Assembly: GCA_036346225.1 (NCBI GenBank)
Contig: JARFIW010001369.1
Location: forward strand, 3,662,001 to 3,726,000
DNA: 64,000 nucleotides
Source of the DNA: Platerodrilus igneus
Taxonomy: Eukaryota > Arthropoda > Insecta > Coleoptera > Lycidae
Reading direction: 5' to 3'
The notes under the pieces were generated by a model, which was not told where the DNA came from, did not search any database, and was given only the letters and a program-made list of their open reading frames with translations. Below are positions 23,402 through 35,310 of this stretch, piece after piece. Each line of letters opens with the position of its first letter. Positions within the stretch are counted from its first letter, which is position 1. The position numbers and the translations under genes were made by a program.

Positions 23402-24356
23402 TCAGGATGGACGAATGTTGGTTCTACACCGTTGTACTGGATACATCTGTCGTGGCGCCGTCCATGCAGCGCCGTGGCTTCGGTGTCGGACGGCTTTGAG
23501 ATAGAGAAAGCGTCGTCGTGCTGCCTCGGGCTCAGAGCAGAGCCGAGGTCTTCTTCAACGAAGCCCTGAACTAGGAGAAGCGCCAGGATCTTCCGGTGGT
23601 TCCTTAGACTAGGGGAAGCGCTAGATGATTGAGTCGAGTGACGGTCTGGTCGAAATGCAGCTGGTTTTATACTTATTATTGAGGATGGTAGGGCAACCTG
23701 CAGCCAATCAGCGCGCGATTTTTGTGTTGGGGGTTGTGGTCATCGTAAACGGGGCGAGCCGTGTTAAAGTATATATGCAGGTGTTGTGACCGCGCGCCCT
23801 TCTTATAAAGATGTACATTGTCACGAGGCAAGGTCGGTGACGTGGAGAATGTTCTGCAGAATTCAATATTCGCGACTAATCTTATTTCAAACATGACCTA
23901 ACTTTTCTAATTTTTACAATATTTTGAAAAATCAAATATTTGCCGATTTCATTATTCCTCAATAACTCAATAACGCTAAATCTGGCCTCCTTTAAAGTTT
24001 TACATTATTTAGACAATTTTTTAATAAAAATTATTTGATATAAACAGCAACCCCCAATTGTCATTTGTTTTTAATTATTAACGCTATCTTTTGTTCTTCA
24101 TATGGCGGCAATATTAGTAAAAAGTGCTTTACAACTATGTGTACAATGCCGGAAAAATTTTTAGTTATAAAGAAAATATTAATAAAAACGTAAATTAATC
24201 TTTAATATAAAATTAGTAGGCTATGAAATTAAACACCAAGGACATATGAACGTGCAAAGATATTTTAAGTAATACTGTCAAATAAAGAAACGATGAAGTT
24301 GGAATAAAAAGTAAAGAAACTACTTAAAGTCCACATTCACTTTGAGTCTTTTGACA
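23402..24356. other. Unclassified stretch, possibly LTR-like
   Basis: The GC-rich part 23400-23880 has no gene. On the minus strand it has a promoter-like ATAAGTATAAAACC near 23670, which could belong to a lone LTR, but no partner copy is present. 23880-24356 is AT-rich with nothing recognised. Confidence 0.3.
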
Positions 24357-24768
24357 CTATATTCTAACAAAGTTACAAACTCTACGTGGCGTGTTTCCGT
24401 TTACTGATCGTAGCACATCTAGTACTCTTAGTTCTAAAATTTCCTGACTTTCTGGAGGTTCAAAATTAAATGCAGTTTTTAGCGGTACCCCATAAATAAA
24501 AGTCAAGGGGTTAAGGTCAGGTAATCTCGCAGGCCATTGCACTGGTCCATTTGAAACCGCTCTGTCATTAAAGTTTTCTCTCAAAAAAATGTTAACACGT
24601 TACGAGTGTTATGGGCCGAGCAACCCATCTTGTGGTGGCACCAGATGTTTTGCATGTTCTCAGGATTAATAATTTCTCTCAAAGTAGGCATTATCTCGTT
24701 TGTTAGTGGCTCCAAATATCTGTAACCAGTTAAATTGTAATCAATGATAAAAGGACCTATTAGTGATT
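24357..24768 (-). pseudogene. Mariner-type transposase fragment
   Basis: Reading minus from 24768, the fragment gives IGPFIIDYNLTGYRYLEPL, then a position corresponding to WFQQDGCPAHN now reading WCHHKMGCSAHN. The second catalytic Asp is lost. The fragment continues as VQWPARLPDLNPLTFIYG and ends with a typical C-terminal part (RRVCNFVRI). A frameshift lies near 24585. Both N-terminal DNA-binding regions and the first catalytic Asp are missing. Confidence 0.75.
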
Positions 24769-24789
24769 ATTTAAAACGAAAAAAAGAAC

Positions 24790-25906
24790 TTAAAAAACAA
24801 AAAAGTGTAAACAAAATATCGTACCACAATTATGACATCAATTACTTTCAACATAATCGTCTTAAAAAACACAGTCTGGTAGTTTGTTTCGTACATAAGC
24901 TTGTTATAGTCATTTACTTTAAATTAGAGCAAATTGCTAAAACAAGAGCCACCTTCGTATATTTTAGCGAGATAAGCAACATAATTATGTCAATGTGAAT
25001 AAATCTCCGTAAAAAAGCCCAGTTAAAATCGTGTACTTTTTTTGATCTTATTTGAAGTGCATTATATGCCTTTATTTATTGAATCACACGTAGAACGTTA
25101 GTGCTCTTTGAAAAGTTAAAAGCGTGCGACTGACTATAAATAGAAAACAATTAACATCATAAATTACAGTCAAATCTGAAACGTTAAAAAGGACAAGTAA
25201 TAAAACATGAGATGCATAAAATAAAGCAATTGGGTGTGATTTTTGTTAACCACGTTATTTGTTTTATGCTATTATTATTACCAAAGATCCATACGGACCT
25301 TTGTTATTACTGAACAATAATACTTGAAGATTTATGAAGCCCAAACTTTATTCAGACAATTTAACCTCTTTACTTTCCTAAGCTAAGATTTAATGCTTGC
25401 ACCATTAAATATATGTCGGTGACGGTACTTCAGAAGTTAAAACAGGAACAATGGGTCGGTCGCACGGGGCCAAATCATCAAATCAATAAAAGGTGTGTGA
25501 ATATATGTTTGCCAATTCAAAACACATCGAAACATATCGATGTCAAATGAATGTTGTAAACACTGAAAACTTATTACTATTCCGTGAACCTCTTACAAAA
25601 TTCGACAATACATGTAGTCACGGTCAAAGAAAATAGTAAATATTTTTCGATTTAAAGTATCCATAGGTAATATAAGGTTTATGTTTCTGCTGCCAATATC
25701 TTAGCAGGAGATAGAAATATCAACGGAAGTTTTCTCGTTGATTACGAATCTAGTAACAGAATTTTTCTATCCTCCAGGCAAAAGTTATTCACATTTTAAT
25801 AGTGGAACGTTTTATTACGTAATGATTATCTTTGTTATAATACAAATTATGCATAGCACGTCAATACCGAATTTCAATTTTTTTTGCATGTGATTTTCGT
25901 TTATAG
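24790..25906. other. No gene recognised
   Basis: AT-rich. Its last part should hold the 5' half of the mariner-type relic that becomes readable at 25907, but I see no coding or inverted-repeat end. Confidence 0.45.
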
Positions 25907-26020
25907 GGGCGCCACAACCCTGTAAAAACCAATGCATTCACCACGAGCACCTATTTGGTGGGCATTTTGGGCAGGCGGAGTTATTCGACCCTATTTCTTT
26001 GAAAATGCGAAATGGAAATG
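25907..26020 (+). pseudogene. Mariner-type transposase relic, 5' piece
   Basis: Reads KPMHSPRAPIWWAFWAGG and VIRPYFFEN, the block just before the second catalytic Asp in DUF4817-type mariner transposases. It is cut by the hAT element at 26021 and resumes at 29478, where NGNALTVNDVRYRKML follows directly once the 8-bp duplication is removed. Confidence 0.8.
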
Positions 26021-26247
26021 CAGAGCCGGCTTTAGACAAATGGCGGCCCCAGGCAAAACGCATTTGGCAGCCCTCCCGCTTGTATCAATAAATAATAATT
26101 ATTAAAATATAAGAAATATAAACTTTTGTCACAGTATTCGGTATATATTTGAAAGTAAAATTGAAGCAACTGCGATTTAGTAACAATTTATTCTAATACA
26201 AATAATATTAATATTAATGATATTGATATAAAGTAAAATATAAAATA

Positions 26248-28701
26248 TTAAAATTTAACTTTTCTAGCCTTTTTGATAGCAAAATCGTTAATAATTTCGG
26301 AAAAGTTAAGGGTACGGCTAATGCTGTTTTCAATGGAAATCACAGATAGATTAACTAATCTATCTTGCGACATCGTGGAGCGCAAATATGCTTTAATCAA
26401 TTTTAATTTTGAGAAGCTTCGCTCTTCACTGGCCACTGTCACAGGAGTGGTAAGAAAAATCCGTAATGATATGTATACATTGGGCATAATATCCACGAAC
26501 CTGTTCGCGCACACGTAATGCAAAATTCTCAGAGCCGTTCCGCCATTTCCTGCTCGCTCGGATACAGGAAATATTTTTGCCAAAGTTTTCAGTTCGATTA
26601 AGAGGCTGGTTCCGTCAATATCACTTTCCACCCCATAAGAAAGCAGATGATCCAGTTCTTTGCACCGTCGGAGTAAATCAGCATCACACATATCTTTTAC
26701 TGCTGCCATGTCGTTTAAAAAGCCAAACTTTGCAGAAAAGTTGTATAATTGGTCGAATCTCTGCCGTATCGACATACAAGCTTGATCCATTAGTGCAAGA
26801 AAAAACTCGACTCGTAGTTTTTCTTTAGGATCTTGTAATGTTTCATCTGTTGCCTCGTACGAAAATTGTATTTTCTTGTTCCTCTTTCGAATTGACGAGA
26901 CAGGTTGGAAAACAGCTTCTTCTTTAGTCATTTCCAGATCATCCATTGCCAGCTCCTTCGCTGTTATAATGGCAGATTTAAATCCATTTTCTTTGTACTT
27001 CAGTTTTCTTCAAAATTGATACCGCTACATCGATTTGAATATCTTTTGACTGCATCAGTTTGCTGATTACATTAATCTGCACAAGAATGTCATACCAAAT
27101 TATCAGCATAACTAAAAACTTCATAATCTTAACCTGTTTTGCTAGAGAAATTGCTTCGACTGCTTATTTCCCTAACTTGATACCGCAGTGCCTTTACGCA
27201 GTCAACACGACATTCCCAGCGTGTTTCTACTAATGGTTTTACAGTCAAAATACTTATCTATTTTTTCAAAATGGCCCATCTATTTGTTGGGCCAGCAAAA
27301 AGAACGCAAATTTGTTGAATGATTTCGAAAAACGAGACGACTTGGCCATATCACCTAACACTAGATTTAAACTATGGCATCCGCAAGGAAGAAAGAATGC
27401 TCTATTATTTTTTCTCAATATCTAAGCTTGAACACCATTTTTAAAACCACTCATATTCGCTGCGTTGTCATAACCTTAGCCTCTACAGTCTATAAGGGGT
27501 ATTCCAAGGCCAGTCAACTTTTGCTTAAACGCTTCTGCTAGTCCGGCACCAGTACTGTTGTTTACCTTTAGAAATCCAACAAAATTCTCTACAATATTCA
27601 CAGTACACTCCGCAAAGTTAACAAACCGAATAACCTTGGTCATTTGTTCATTGTGGCTAATGTCAGGAGTACAGTCGAAAATAAGTGAGTAATATTTTGC
27701 ACGAAGTATTCTCCTTTTTGTTTCTTCAAGCGTGTGGTTGCTGATCAAGTGTATAAATTCGTTTTGAATGTTTTTTCCCAAATAATTGTCAGGAATTTCC
27801 TCGCTGGTTACTCGCCACACATGTTCCGACATGACTGGATTAAACTGCGCCAAGAGCTCCACCAAACCCAAAAATTTTCGATTATGAGGATGAATTAATT
27901 ATTCAACAGTTCCCTGAAATGCGAGGTTATGCTGTGCTAAATATCTCGTGATCGCCAAAAGCCGTTCTAACACATTTCCCCACTGTACCTTCTCTTTTTC
28001 TATCATTTCCTGCGCGTTTCTATCAATCGTTTGATTTTTGTTTAAACGCATTTTTATCTCGATCCATTGTTTTTGTGCTTCGAAATGGCACGCTGATGTT
28101 TCATGTTTACACAAATAAGAGGCAAGATTTTTCCAATTGTTGGACCCATCGCTTGCAAAGTTGTTTATTGGAGATCCAAATAGCTTGCAACAAAAACAAT
28201 AAACACGGTTTTTTGCACTGAGTATACTAGCCAACGCCGATCAACTTTTTCTTTGTTAGGTAAATGTTTAATATAATAGAAATCGGAAAAAATGTCTTCG
28301 ATCGTCAGGGTTTATTGGATAATTGAAATTACAAACTCTGTTAATTCCCATTCCAAGCAAAAAATCACGCTGATTCTGATCAATAAAGTCCGGCCACATT
28401 CCGATATCTGACATTTGATCATTACAGTCCGATAAAATTTCAGGATTTGGGACAACTGTACACGTGCCTGGTTTGATTGGAGCGTCTGTGTATTAATGGT
28501 GCCATGTTCATGTTGAATAGCTTCGTCCTTTTCTTCATAATTTTCCGTAGCTGGAGTCGCTGGAGACTCCTCTTCAGCCACACTGCTTTTAAAATGTTTA
28601 AATATCGCACCTTTTTGAGATGCAATAAAAGCTTCCGCGTTTCTCTTGCGTTTACGCTTTTCAGCGCCGGAATCACTTTTACTTCCCTTCGCACTACTCA
28701 T
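26248..28701 (-). pseudogene. hAT transposase (TTF zinc finger / DUF4371 type), broken
   Basis: This transposase would cut and paste the surrounding element. From the start at 28701 (MSSAKGSKSD) there is a basic N-terminal stretch (KRKRKRNAEAF), like the ZMYM1/TTF-type proteins of this family. A TTF-type zinc finger region follows at 28234-27899 (VYCFCCKLFG, then NNWKNLASYLCKHE). A DUF4371 region lies at 27871-27476 (SLIFDCTPDISHNEQM, with a catalytic-type Asp). A TRWE block (LKPLVETRWECR) is near 27220. The C-terminal dimerisation domain is at 26946-26248 (SEERSFSKLKLIKAYLRSTM). Frameshifts or stops between these blocks make it a pseudogene. Confidence 0.9.
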
Positions 28702-28812
28702 ATTTTCAATATTTGAAATCGTAGTTATGAACCTCAAAATATTTTCTACAAAAAGTCGTTAACAAAAGGAATATTTTACTGCTATTATGATCACACAACC
28801 TCACTCATCTAA

Positions 28813-29142
28813 AACTCGGTTCTAACTAACGGAAAAACATAAGACGGGAAGGCAAAGCTACCGGCAATCTGGCTCGGTCTGACATCCGGTCGCTGAGTCA
28901 TCCCGCGACCCGCACAGACATGCATATATTGTTATTTTTGTATTGTTTTATGACATGTTTCTTAAGAACTCTTAAGAACTCGGTTCTAACTAACGGAAAT
29001 AACATAAGACGGGAAGGCAAAGCTACGGGCAATCTGGCTCGGTCTGACATCCGGTCGCTGAGTCATCCCGCGACCCGCGCAGACATGCATATATTGTTAT
29101 TTTTGTATTGTTTTATGACATGTTTCTTAAGAACTCATTTAT
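28813..29142. repeat. 165-bp tandem duplication in the hAT element
   Basis: Two near-identical units start AACTCGGTTCTAACTAACGG at 28813 and 28978, each ending in TGACATGTTTCTTAAGAACT. They lie upstream of the transposase start. Confidence 0.9.
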
Positions 29143-29477
29143 GGCTGCTGATTGCAATGAATCTTTAGAGAAACTATTCTGGGACACTGTTGCCTATATT
29201 CAGGTAGTTATTTGTCCAGAAAAAATATTATCAAGAACCATATACGACTCGCATAGATCGTCTTAAAAAATTTCAGGGAAATGTGTAATCAACCACTGAT
29301 TGCTTCTTGCAGTATTGTTCTCATTTCCTGGATTTGTTAAATGACAGTGAATAACTATTTTTACCGCGTTACATTCGGGCCAATACGGTAATAATAATCT
29401 GATAATGTATCGACGGCCCCCTAAATTTGGCGCCCCCAGGCGGTCGCTTTACTCGCCTGCCTATAAAGCCGGCTTTG

Positions 29478-29970
29478 TGGAAATGCGTTAACTGTTAATG
29501 ATGTGCGGTATCGCAAAATGTTAACAGTATTTATTTTGCCGACCTGCCACACAGCTCGAGAAACAATGGTGTTACTGCAGACCGTATCAAACCGTATCAT
29601 TACTGCAGACCGTATCATCTCTCGATCTAGAGATCAACACGTCACCAAGATCGTGCGAGTTAACGCCGAGGGACTGCTTTCTTTGGGGGCTATGTGAAAG
29701 GAAAGGTGACGTGAACAATCCACAAATGGTTGAACGTCTTAAAGAAGAGATATGGCACGTTATTGCCGAAATCGAGGCACACTTATGCGAAAACGTTATC
29801 CAGAATTTTATGAAAAGAATGACGTTGTGCCAGGTTTTGTGGTGGCCTTTGACGAATGTCGTATTTCATGTTTAATAGCAACTATTCCTCTTCACATTGA
29901 AAAATAAATATTCGCTTAGTTGAAAAAAAAGTTTTTGTAAACATTAAATCCGGCGCTCTTGTTGAGACAC
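29478..29970 (+). pseudogene. Mariner-type transposase relic, 3' piece
   Basis: Continues the relic interrupted at 26020. NGNALTVNDVRYRKMLTV is followed by TCHTARETMVLLQTVSNRII, with the QDG block carrying the second Asp deleted. The C-terminal NNPQMVERLKEEIWHVIAEI and LCENVIQNFMKRMTLCQ follow to about 29855. A GAGACACCCTA motif near 29960-29970 may be the element end. Confidence 0.8.
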
Positions 29971-30959
29971 CCTATGTTAGCAATGTACTACCTTAGATTC
30001 GCTTAAAAATTAACCCAGACTTATAGATCCTTTAGTTCAAAATTCTATTTCAATTCGGTGTCTCTTGACTTATTCGATACACATCTAGATCTTGTGTCAG
30101 TTTGTGAGTTTAAATCAATATTATCAAAAATAGAAATCTTCTTTAGATAGAAACGCAAATTTAGTTTAGAAAACTTTTTACACTTTAGGAAAGCATAAAA
30201 CGTGTACGTAAGCATCGAGTAACATTTCCATTTCACGCAGAGGCATAATAAAACGCTACAACTATAGAAAATGTATACTTTATCTATTCGCGAAATGAAA
30301 ACACCTACTTAGCCCATAAGGGATCTTGACGCCTTGTAAGTGTTTACAACTTGGACTCTAATACAAACCAACAACAATCTATCTACAGCTGCTATTCTTT
30401 GACACTTCCCTATCCAGTTTATTCCAACAAAAGCTTTCGCCATTGAAAGGTTTCTTATCCTCACAGTAGACAGAGATTGGGCAACACTGTATAAAAGCAA
30501 CAACAAAGAAGCAAATGTATAGGAAGCTTTATTAATGAAAATACCTTATATCTGCGCCGTATTTTCAACATTGTTATATGAAAATGGAAATTTTATTTGT
30601 CAATCAAAATCGATAATATCAGTATACGTCTCCTTAAGCCACTACCCATCTATATACGAGACACATATAATAATAATGGACTAAACTCCACTACTGCAGA
30701 TCTTGAGATATTGAGGTGTTGTGAAATAGTAACAATAAAAATTAAGTAGAAAGTTTTAATTATTTTTAATTATTTATTGTCCAAAAGTAAATATTGTTTT
30801 ATAAGGAACTCATGAAAGCACATACTAGTATTGTAAATGCAAAAAATAAATTGGCCTAACAAAAAAAAATTGGACTTGGACCATTGTAACACCGACTGAT
30901 TTTGAGATTCATGTTTAGCAAAGTGGAATATAATGTAATTTAATCACAAACAATATCAT
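29971..30959. other. No gene recognised
   Basis: AT-rich sequence without a recognisable gene, repeat or RNA. Confidence 0.5.
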
Positions 30960-31680
30960 CGTCAGATTGACGATCCTAAGGATTATTTGACACTGATAGG
31001 CAGATTTCTATATTATTTCTATAGTAGGTTGAATGTATGGTAAGAGGTCCATCACGTCCCTTTCCTTTTGCTCCTGTGCGAAGTCTCCTTGATGCATACA
31101 ATAAATCCTAGTGAATGTTACATAAGGTATTTATAGGTCTTGTAAAATTCAGAAACAGGGTTAAGGGTTTATTCATATTGAAATTGAAGGGGCTGATCAC
31201 GTTGAAATCGGAGCCATCTTATTTTAAGACAATTAAAATTATAGCCACATGTTGTTTTCTTCGTGTTGGTAATAGCAATTTCTAAGTTTGCTGTGCTTAA
31301 AAATTCCTCACGATACATTTTACTAACATCAAAATGAGGTTTTTTGCTTTTAGCAGTCTTAGTAATTTCAATTCATTGCTGTGGGCTATAAATGGGCCAT
31401 GCTTTCAGCTGGCATTCTCTATTTCATCAATTCGCCATCATTTGGAAGATAAGAATGACCCAAGACTAAAAATTTAAGATCTATTGTATTCGTTCTGATG
31501 TTTGGATCCTATACAAGTTTATAAACAAAGATTCGTTTTAATATTCCGCTTCTGTCCTGTGCAGGAATCAGAATACGCAATGACATGTTTATAAACTGTT
31601 GCCTTTAATTTTAAATGTTTAACCAAACAAGTTAAAATGTCTTGAGTACCACGACCGTCTTCAGTTTCATCCCATACATA

Positions 31681-32929
31681 CGAGGGGTGCTCGATATGTA
31701 TCGGGAATAAGTAACAAAAACAAAACTTAAGGTGTGAAAAGTTCTTTACTGTTTTTCAAAATATTTTACACAATGATTGATACACTTTTGCATACGTTGG
31801 AACCAATTTCCATAGCATTTTTTCCATTCTGATTAAGATATCTCCAAAACATCGGATTTTAAGCATAAACCGCCTCTTCTGGTGTCAAAAAACGTTGTCC
31901 GCGAAGTTTGTTCTTCAGATGTGCCACAAAAAGCAATCATTAGGTGCCAAATTAGGACTATGCGGTGGATGACCCACCAATTCGATGTTTTGAATGCTCA
32001 AACAGTCACTTGTTTTAACCGATGTGTGAGAGCTCGCATTGTCATGATGGAGAATGATTCGACGTCGTCAGTTTATTTTTTTATTTCTCCGAAAACTTGT
32101 GGCAAACAAATGGTTGTATACCAAGGAGAATTAACTATTCTTGAATCCTCTAAAGCAATCGTCGTAGCACGTCCATTTATTCCGAAAAAACAGGTAAGCA
32201 TATTCTTCAAAGTGCTTCGAGTGCAGTCAACTTTTGTACGATTTCGTTCATCTTGGAAGATCAATACAGTCGACTGCTGTTTACTTTCAGGTTCATACGA
32301 ATAAATCCAAGATTCGTCACCTGTGTAGAAGTTGTACACTGCGTTTGACGCACCGCAATCGTATTTTTTGAACATTTCTTTGCACCAATCGACACGAGTC
32401 TTTTTTTCGAGAGAGCCTGTCACAGCTAAATATTCATGCAATATCGAATGTTTACTTGTCAAAAGCCTAGGGATGTCCGAATCTCACGATAAGTGATATG
32501 ACGATTTTGCATTATAAACTCCCGTACAGAATGATGTTTTCTGGTACAACAGCCGATTTTGTACGACCTTCTTTAAATTCATCCGCTAGCGAACTACGAC
32601 CACGATTTAATTCACTATACCAACGATATACAGTGATTTTAGTTGGAGCTTCTTCCCCAAAAGTCGAAATAAGTTGGTTCAGGCACTAGTGGAGATAATC
32701 CACGTCGGAAATCGTCAAAAATCACCGCACGAAAATGTTTACGAGTTAATTCCATTTTTTGGCCGAGACGAAATTTTCAACACAATCAAAACAAAACAAA
32801 TAATGTTCATATGGCAAAATGTTATACGTATGTATACTGTCAAAAATGTCAAATTTTAGGTTAGAAACGTCAGATCGCACCTATCAACACTAGTGTTGTC
32901 AGTTCCCGACATAAATCGGGCATCCCTCG
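31681..32929 (-). mobile_element. DD34D mariner, complete ends
   Basis: A 1,249-bp element. The ends CGAGGGGTGCTCGATATG (31681) and, inverted, CGAGGGATGCCCGATTTA (32929) are imperfect TIRs of about 26 bp. TA duplications lie at 31679-31680 and 32930-32931. The size is typical for mariner. Confidence 0.93.
31700..32755 (-). pseudogene. Mariner (DD34D) transposase, broken
   Basis: The start is MELTRKHFRAVIFDDFRRG (32755), followed by a helix-turn-helix region (TKITVYRWYSELNRGRSS) in a shifted frame. The longest clean frame (32462-32073) has the first catalytic Asp in TGDESWIYSYEPESKQQ and the WYTTICLPQVFGEI block. Downstream come IILHHDNASSHTS (second Asp) and LVGHPPHSPNLAPND (third Asp). There are 34 residues between the last two, as in true mariners. 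The usual SPDLAP reads SPNLAP. Several frameshifts and stops. Confidence 0.9.
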
Positions 32930-33664
32930 TACATGTACCCTATTTGATTATTCTCACCATGTAGACCTAGAGCGATCAATAATACAGGACAAATTCTAAC
33001 GCCGATAATCGTAAACAGAAATTCATATTTATACTTTACACGTGAAGGCGTACATAGCCAAGCTATGAAATTGAATATTACACATATTGTATAATCGACA
33101 CTGAATAAGTTAAATTATAATATTTGTAAATAAAGTCCCTAAACTTAATAGTTGATGGCGTTTGTGGAAGTTCCTGTATATCATCAACATCTCTCATTAG
33201 TGGGTGTTGGCCAGAAATATTACTGGTCTCTAAAAAAAACTACAATATTAAGTTTAAAAAAAATTAGAGGTTATCGTTTCATTATGTAACTGTTCTTGCC
33301 ACTTATACCGCGACTATCATTTTCTGAGCTAGGTGGGTATTCCGAACCTGAATCACTAAAATCACTGAATTTTTCATAATCATCACAGAAAAACCTAATT
33401 TTAAAAAGAAATCTAAGCCGCATGTACGGCTCACAACCAAACTTAGACATTAAGTTCAACAAATATTACTTACCTTTGTGTTAAATATTTGAAATTTAAT
33501 TGTACGCGAAAATAATAAATAGTAATGTGTAAAAATTCGTATTTAAAGTCGAATATCTTGATTAATAATTGAAATATCGAAAAGTGAATAGCGTATTCGT
33601 ATTCAGTGTAAAAAACTGGATAAGAATCATATATTATATGTCTTGTAACATCACGGGAACCGTG

Positions 33665-33708
33665 CAACGGACAGACAGACAGACCGACCGACAGACCGAC
33701 CGACAGAC
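33665..33708. repeat. GACA/GACC tetranucleotide repeat
   Basis: GACAGACAGACAGACCGACC-type tract. A short perfect hairpin, AACCAAAC/GTTTGGTT, follows at about 33724-33742. Confidence 0.8.
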
Positions 33709-34682
33709 TAGACCATCTCATTAACCAAACGAAGTTTGGTTGAAAATTAGAAACACTCTTATTAAATTGCATATAGTTGGAATTTTACAATTTATCAGAA
33801 TAAAAATGAATCAACTCCGGCGGGTTACACGGTTACAGTGATATTGACATTTGTTTCATCTTTACACTGAATTATTAACCTCCATTAAGTTAGACCCCCC
33901 ACCAGCGATAAATAAATTAATACCTATAAAAAAATTAGGTGCTAATTAGGTGCTAATTAGGTGCTACATTCCAAAATTAGGTGCTCGAATAGTTTGGCAG
34001 GAAATTAAATTTGAAATGGGGGGGGCTGACTTAACGTTAAGCTGGACCCCCCCATATGAAAAAACTAATTTGCAACATGCAAACTGAAAAATTAGATATA
34101 CCAGAATTAAGTGCTAATTAGGTGCTCTTAAAATCAACAAAAACATATCACTAAAATAACCTTTTATCTTAATAATTAACTATATCATGTATAAGTATAT
34201 GATTCGACAAGAGTAAAGTCCCATTAAATAATTAGGTGCTCTTACGACTGTGGTCTCAAAATACTCGTCTAGTAGCGCACTGTCGATATATCCAGTCGCC
34301 GAATTAAGTGCTCGTAAGGTTTCGCAAAAATTTTGCACTATAACGTGGTCCGCGTCACACGCGTACAAGAGTAAAGTCCCATTAAATAATTATGGAATTA
34401 AACAAATTCATCATTCTTAATTACAGAACAAGCAAATATAGAAATAACTTCACAAGCATTGTGAAGAAAGCTATATAGTAAGCATTGATAATGTTTAAAA
34501 GTATTATTAATATTTTGATTATAATTTCCAACATTATTTATTCATATATATTAATAATTATAAAATTCGTAAATCATATTTAATAATTCCTAAATATCTT
34601 TTAAACATTATTCGCGCACAAGAGCGTGAACTGCTATTCATACTATATATGAAGATATGAAGATTCCAACATTGGAATATAA

Positions 34683-34916
34683 ATGAAAACGATAGAGGGA
34701 ACGGACGAGCACGCAGATGGGGATGCGGACGTGGACGAGGACGTGGACGTAGACGTGAACGTGGACGTGGAGGACAATGGCGAGGAAGAGAACGCGGACG
34801 AGGACAAGCAAACGTCCATATTTATAAAGGAAACGTGTATATATATAATTAAGAAAATATTTTATATGTTTATATTAGATATGTTTTATATGTTTATTTT
34901 TATATGTTTATATTAA
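34683..34916 (+). other. Asp/Val-rich low-complexity open frame inside the Foldback-like element
   Basis: 78 codons, the first about 40 built on a GACGTGGAC-type minisatellite (Asp-Val-Asp repeats), followed by an Ile/Phe/Tyr-rich tail from AT-rich DNA. No known domain. Probably not a gene, but it is the only sizeable frame between the arms. Confidence 0.25.
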
Positions 34917-35310
34917 GAAAATATTTTATATGTTTATATTTTTAAAAATGTATAAATTTTTATAAGATTAAATATAAAATATCTGTAAAAATAACAAAAA
35001 TAATTAATATAAATCCTTTGTAATCCTTTAACTTTCCTAAAATAAATTATCCTTACATTATTACATTAAAATTATCATTAAAATATTAATATAATAATAC
35101 TAAATATCAAGTGGCGGCTTTGATTACTTCACCTAATACATGACGCGATGATAAAAAGAAGAAATATTACACGCAGAGTACAATGTACGTAAAATATTGA
35201 ATGATATGCAGTTAAATACATTGAAAAATAAGCAAAATACATACCGAAAACCGATTAAAATTAAACAATAATGAATTTGTTTAATTCCATAATTATTTAA
35301 TGGGACTTTA

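Larger units (their letters stand above)
26021..29477 (-). mobile_element. hAT DNA transposon with complete ends
   Basis: A 3,457-bp element with terminal inverted repeats CAGAGCCGGCTTTA (26021) and TAAAGCCGGCTTTG (ending 29477). It is flanked by the 8-bp target duplication TGGAAATG at 26013-26020 and 29478-29485. Eight-base duplications and CAG-type ends are hAT hallmarks. It encodes a broken hAT transposase on minus and sits inside a mariner-type transposase relic. Confidence 0.95.
30960..33120 (-). pseudogene. Relic of an uncharacterised arthropod gene family, split by a mariner
   Basis: When the mariner and one copy of its TA duplication are removed, the minus strand reads through the junction as GYMYVWDETEDGRGTQDIL, then HVIAYSDSCTGQKRNIK. 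Frames switch. LVLGHSYLPNDGE, KPHFDVSKMYREEFLSTAN, LKIRWLRFQRDQPLQFQY and MDLLPYIQP follow. This pattern (YSD-CxGQ-N, GHSYLPND, IRW) is one I recognise from large arthropod and cnidarian families of unknown function, possibly those labelled DUF7869; that label is from memory. A Ser/Asp-rich frame at 33271-33462 (-) may be its N-terminal part. Function unknown; many stops and shifts. Confidence 0.65.
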
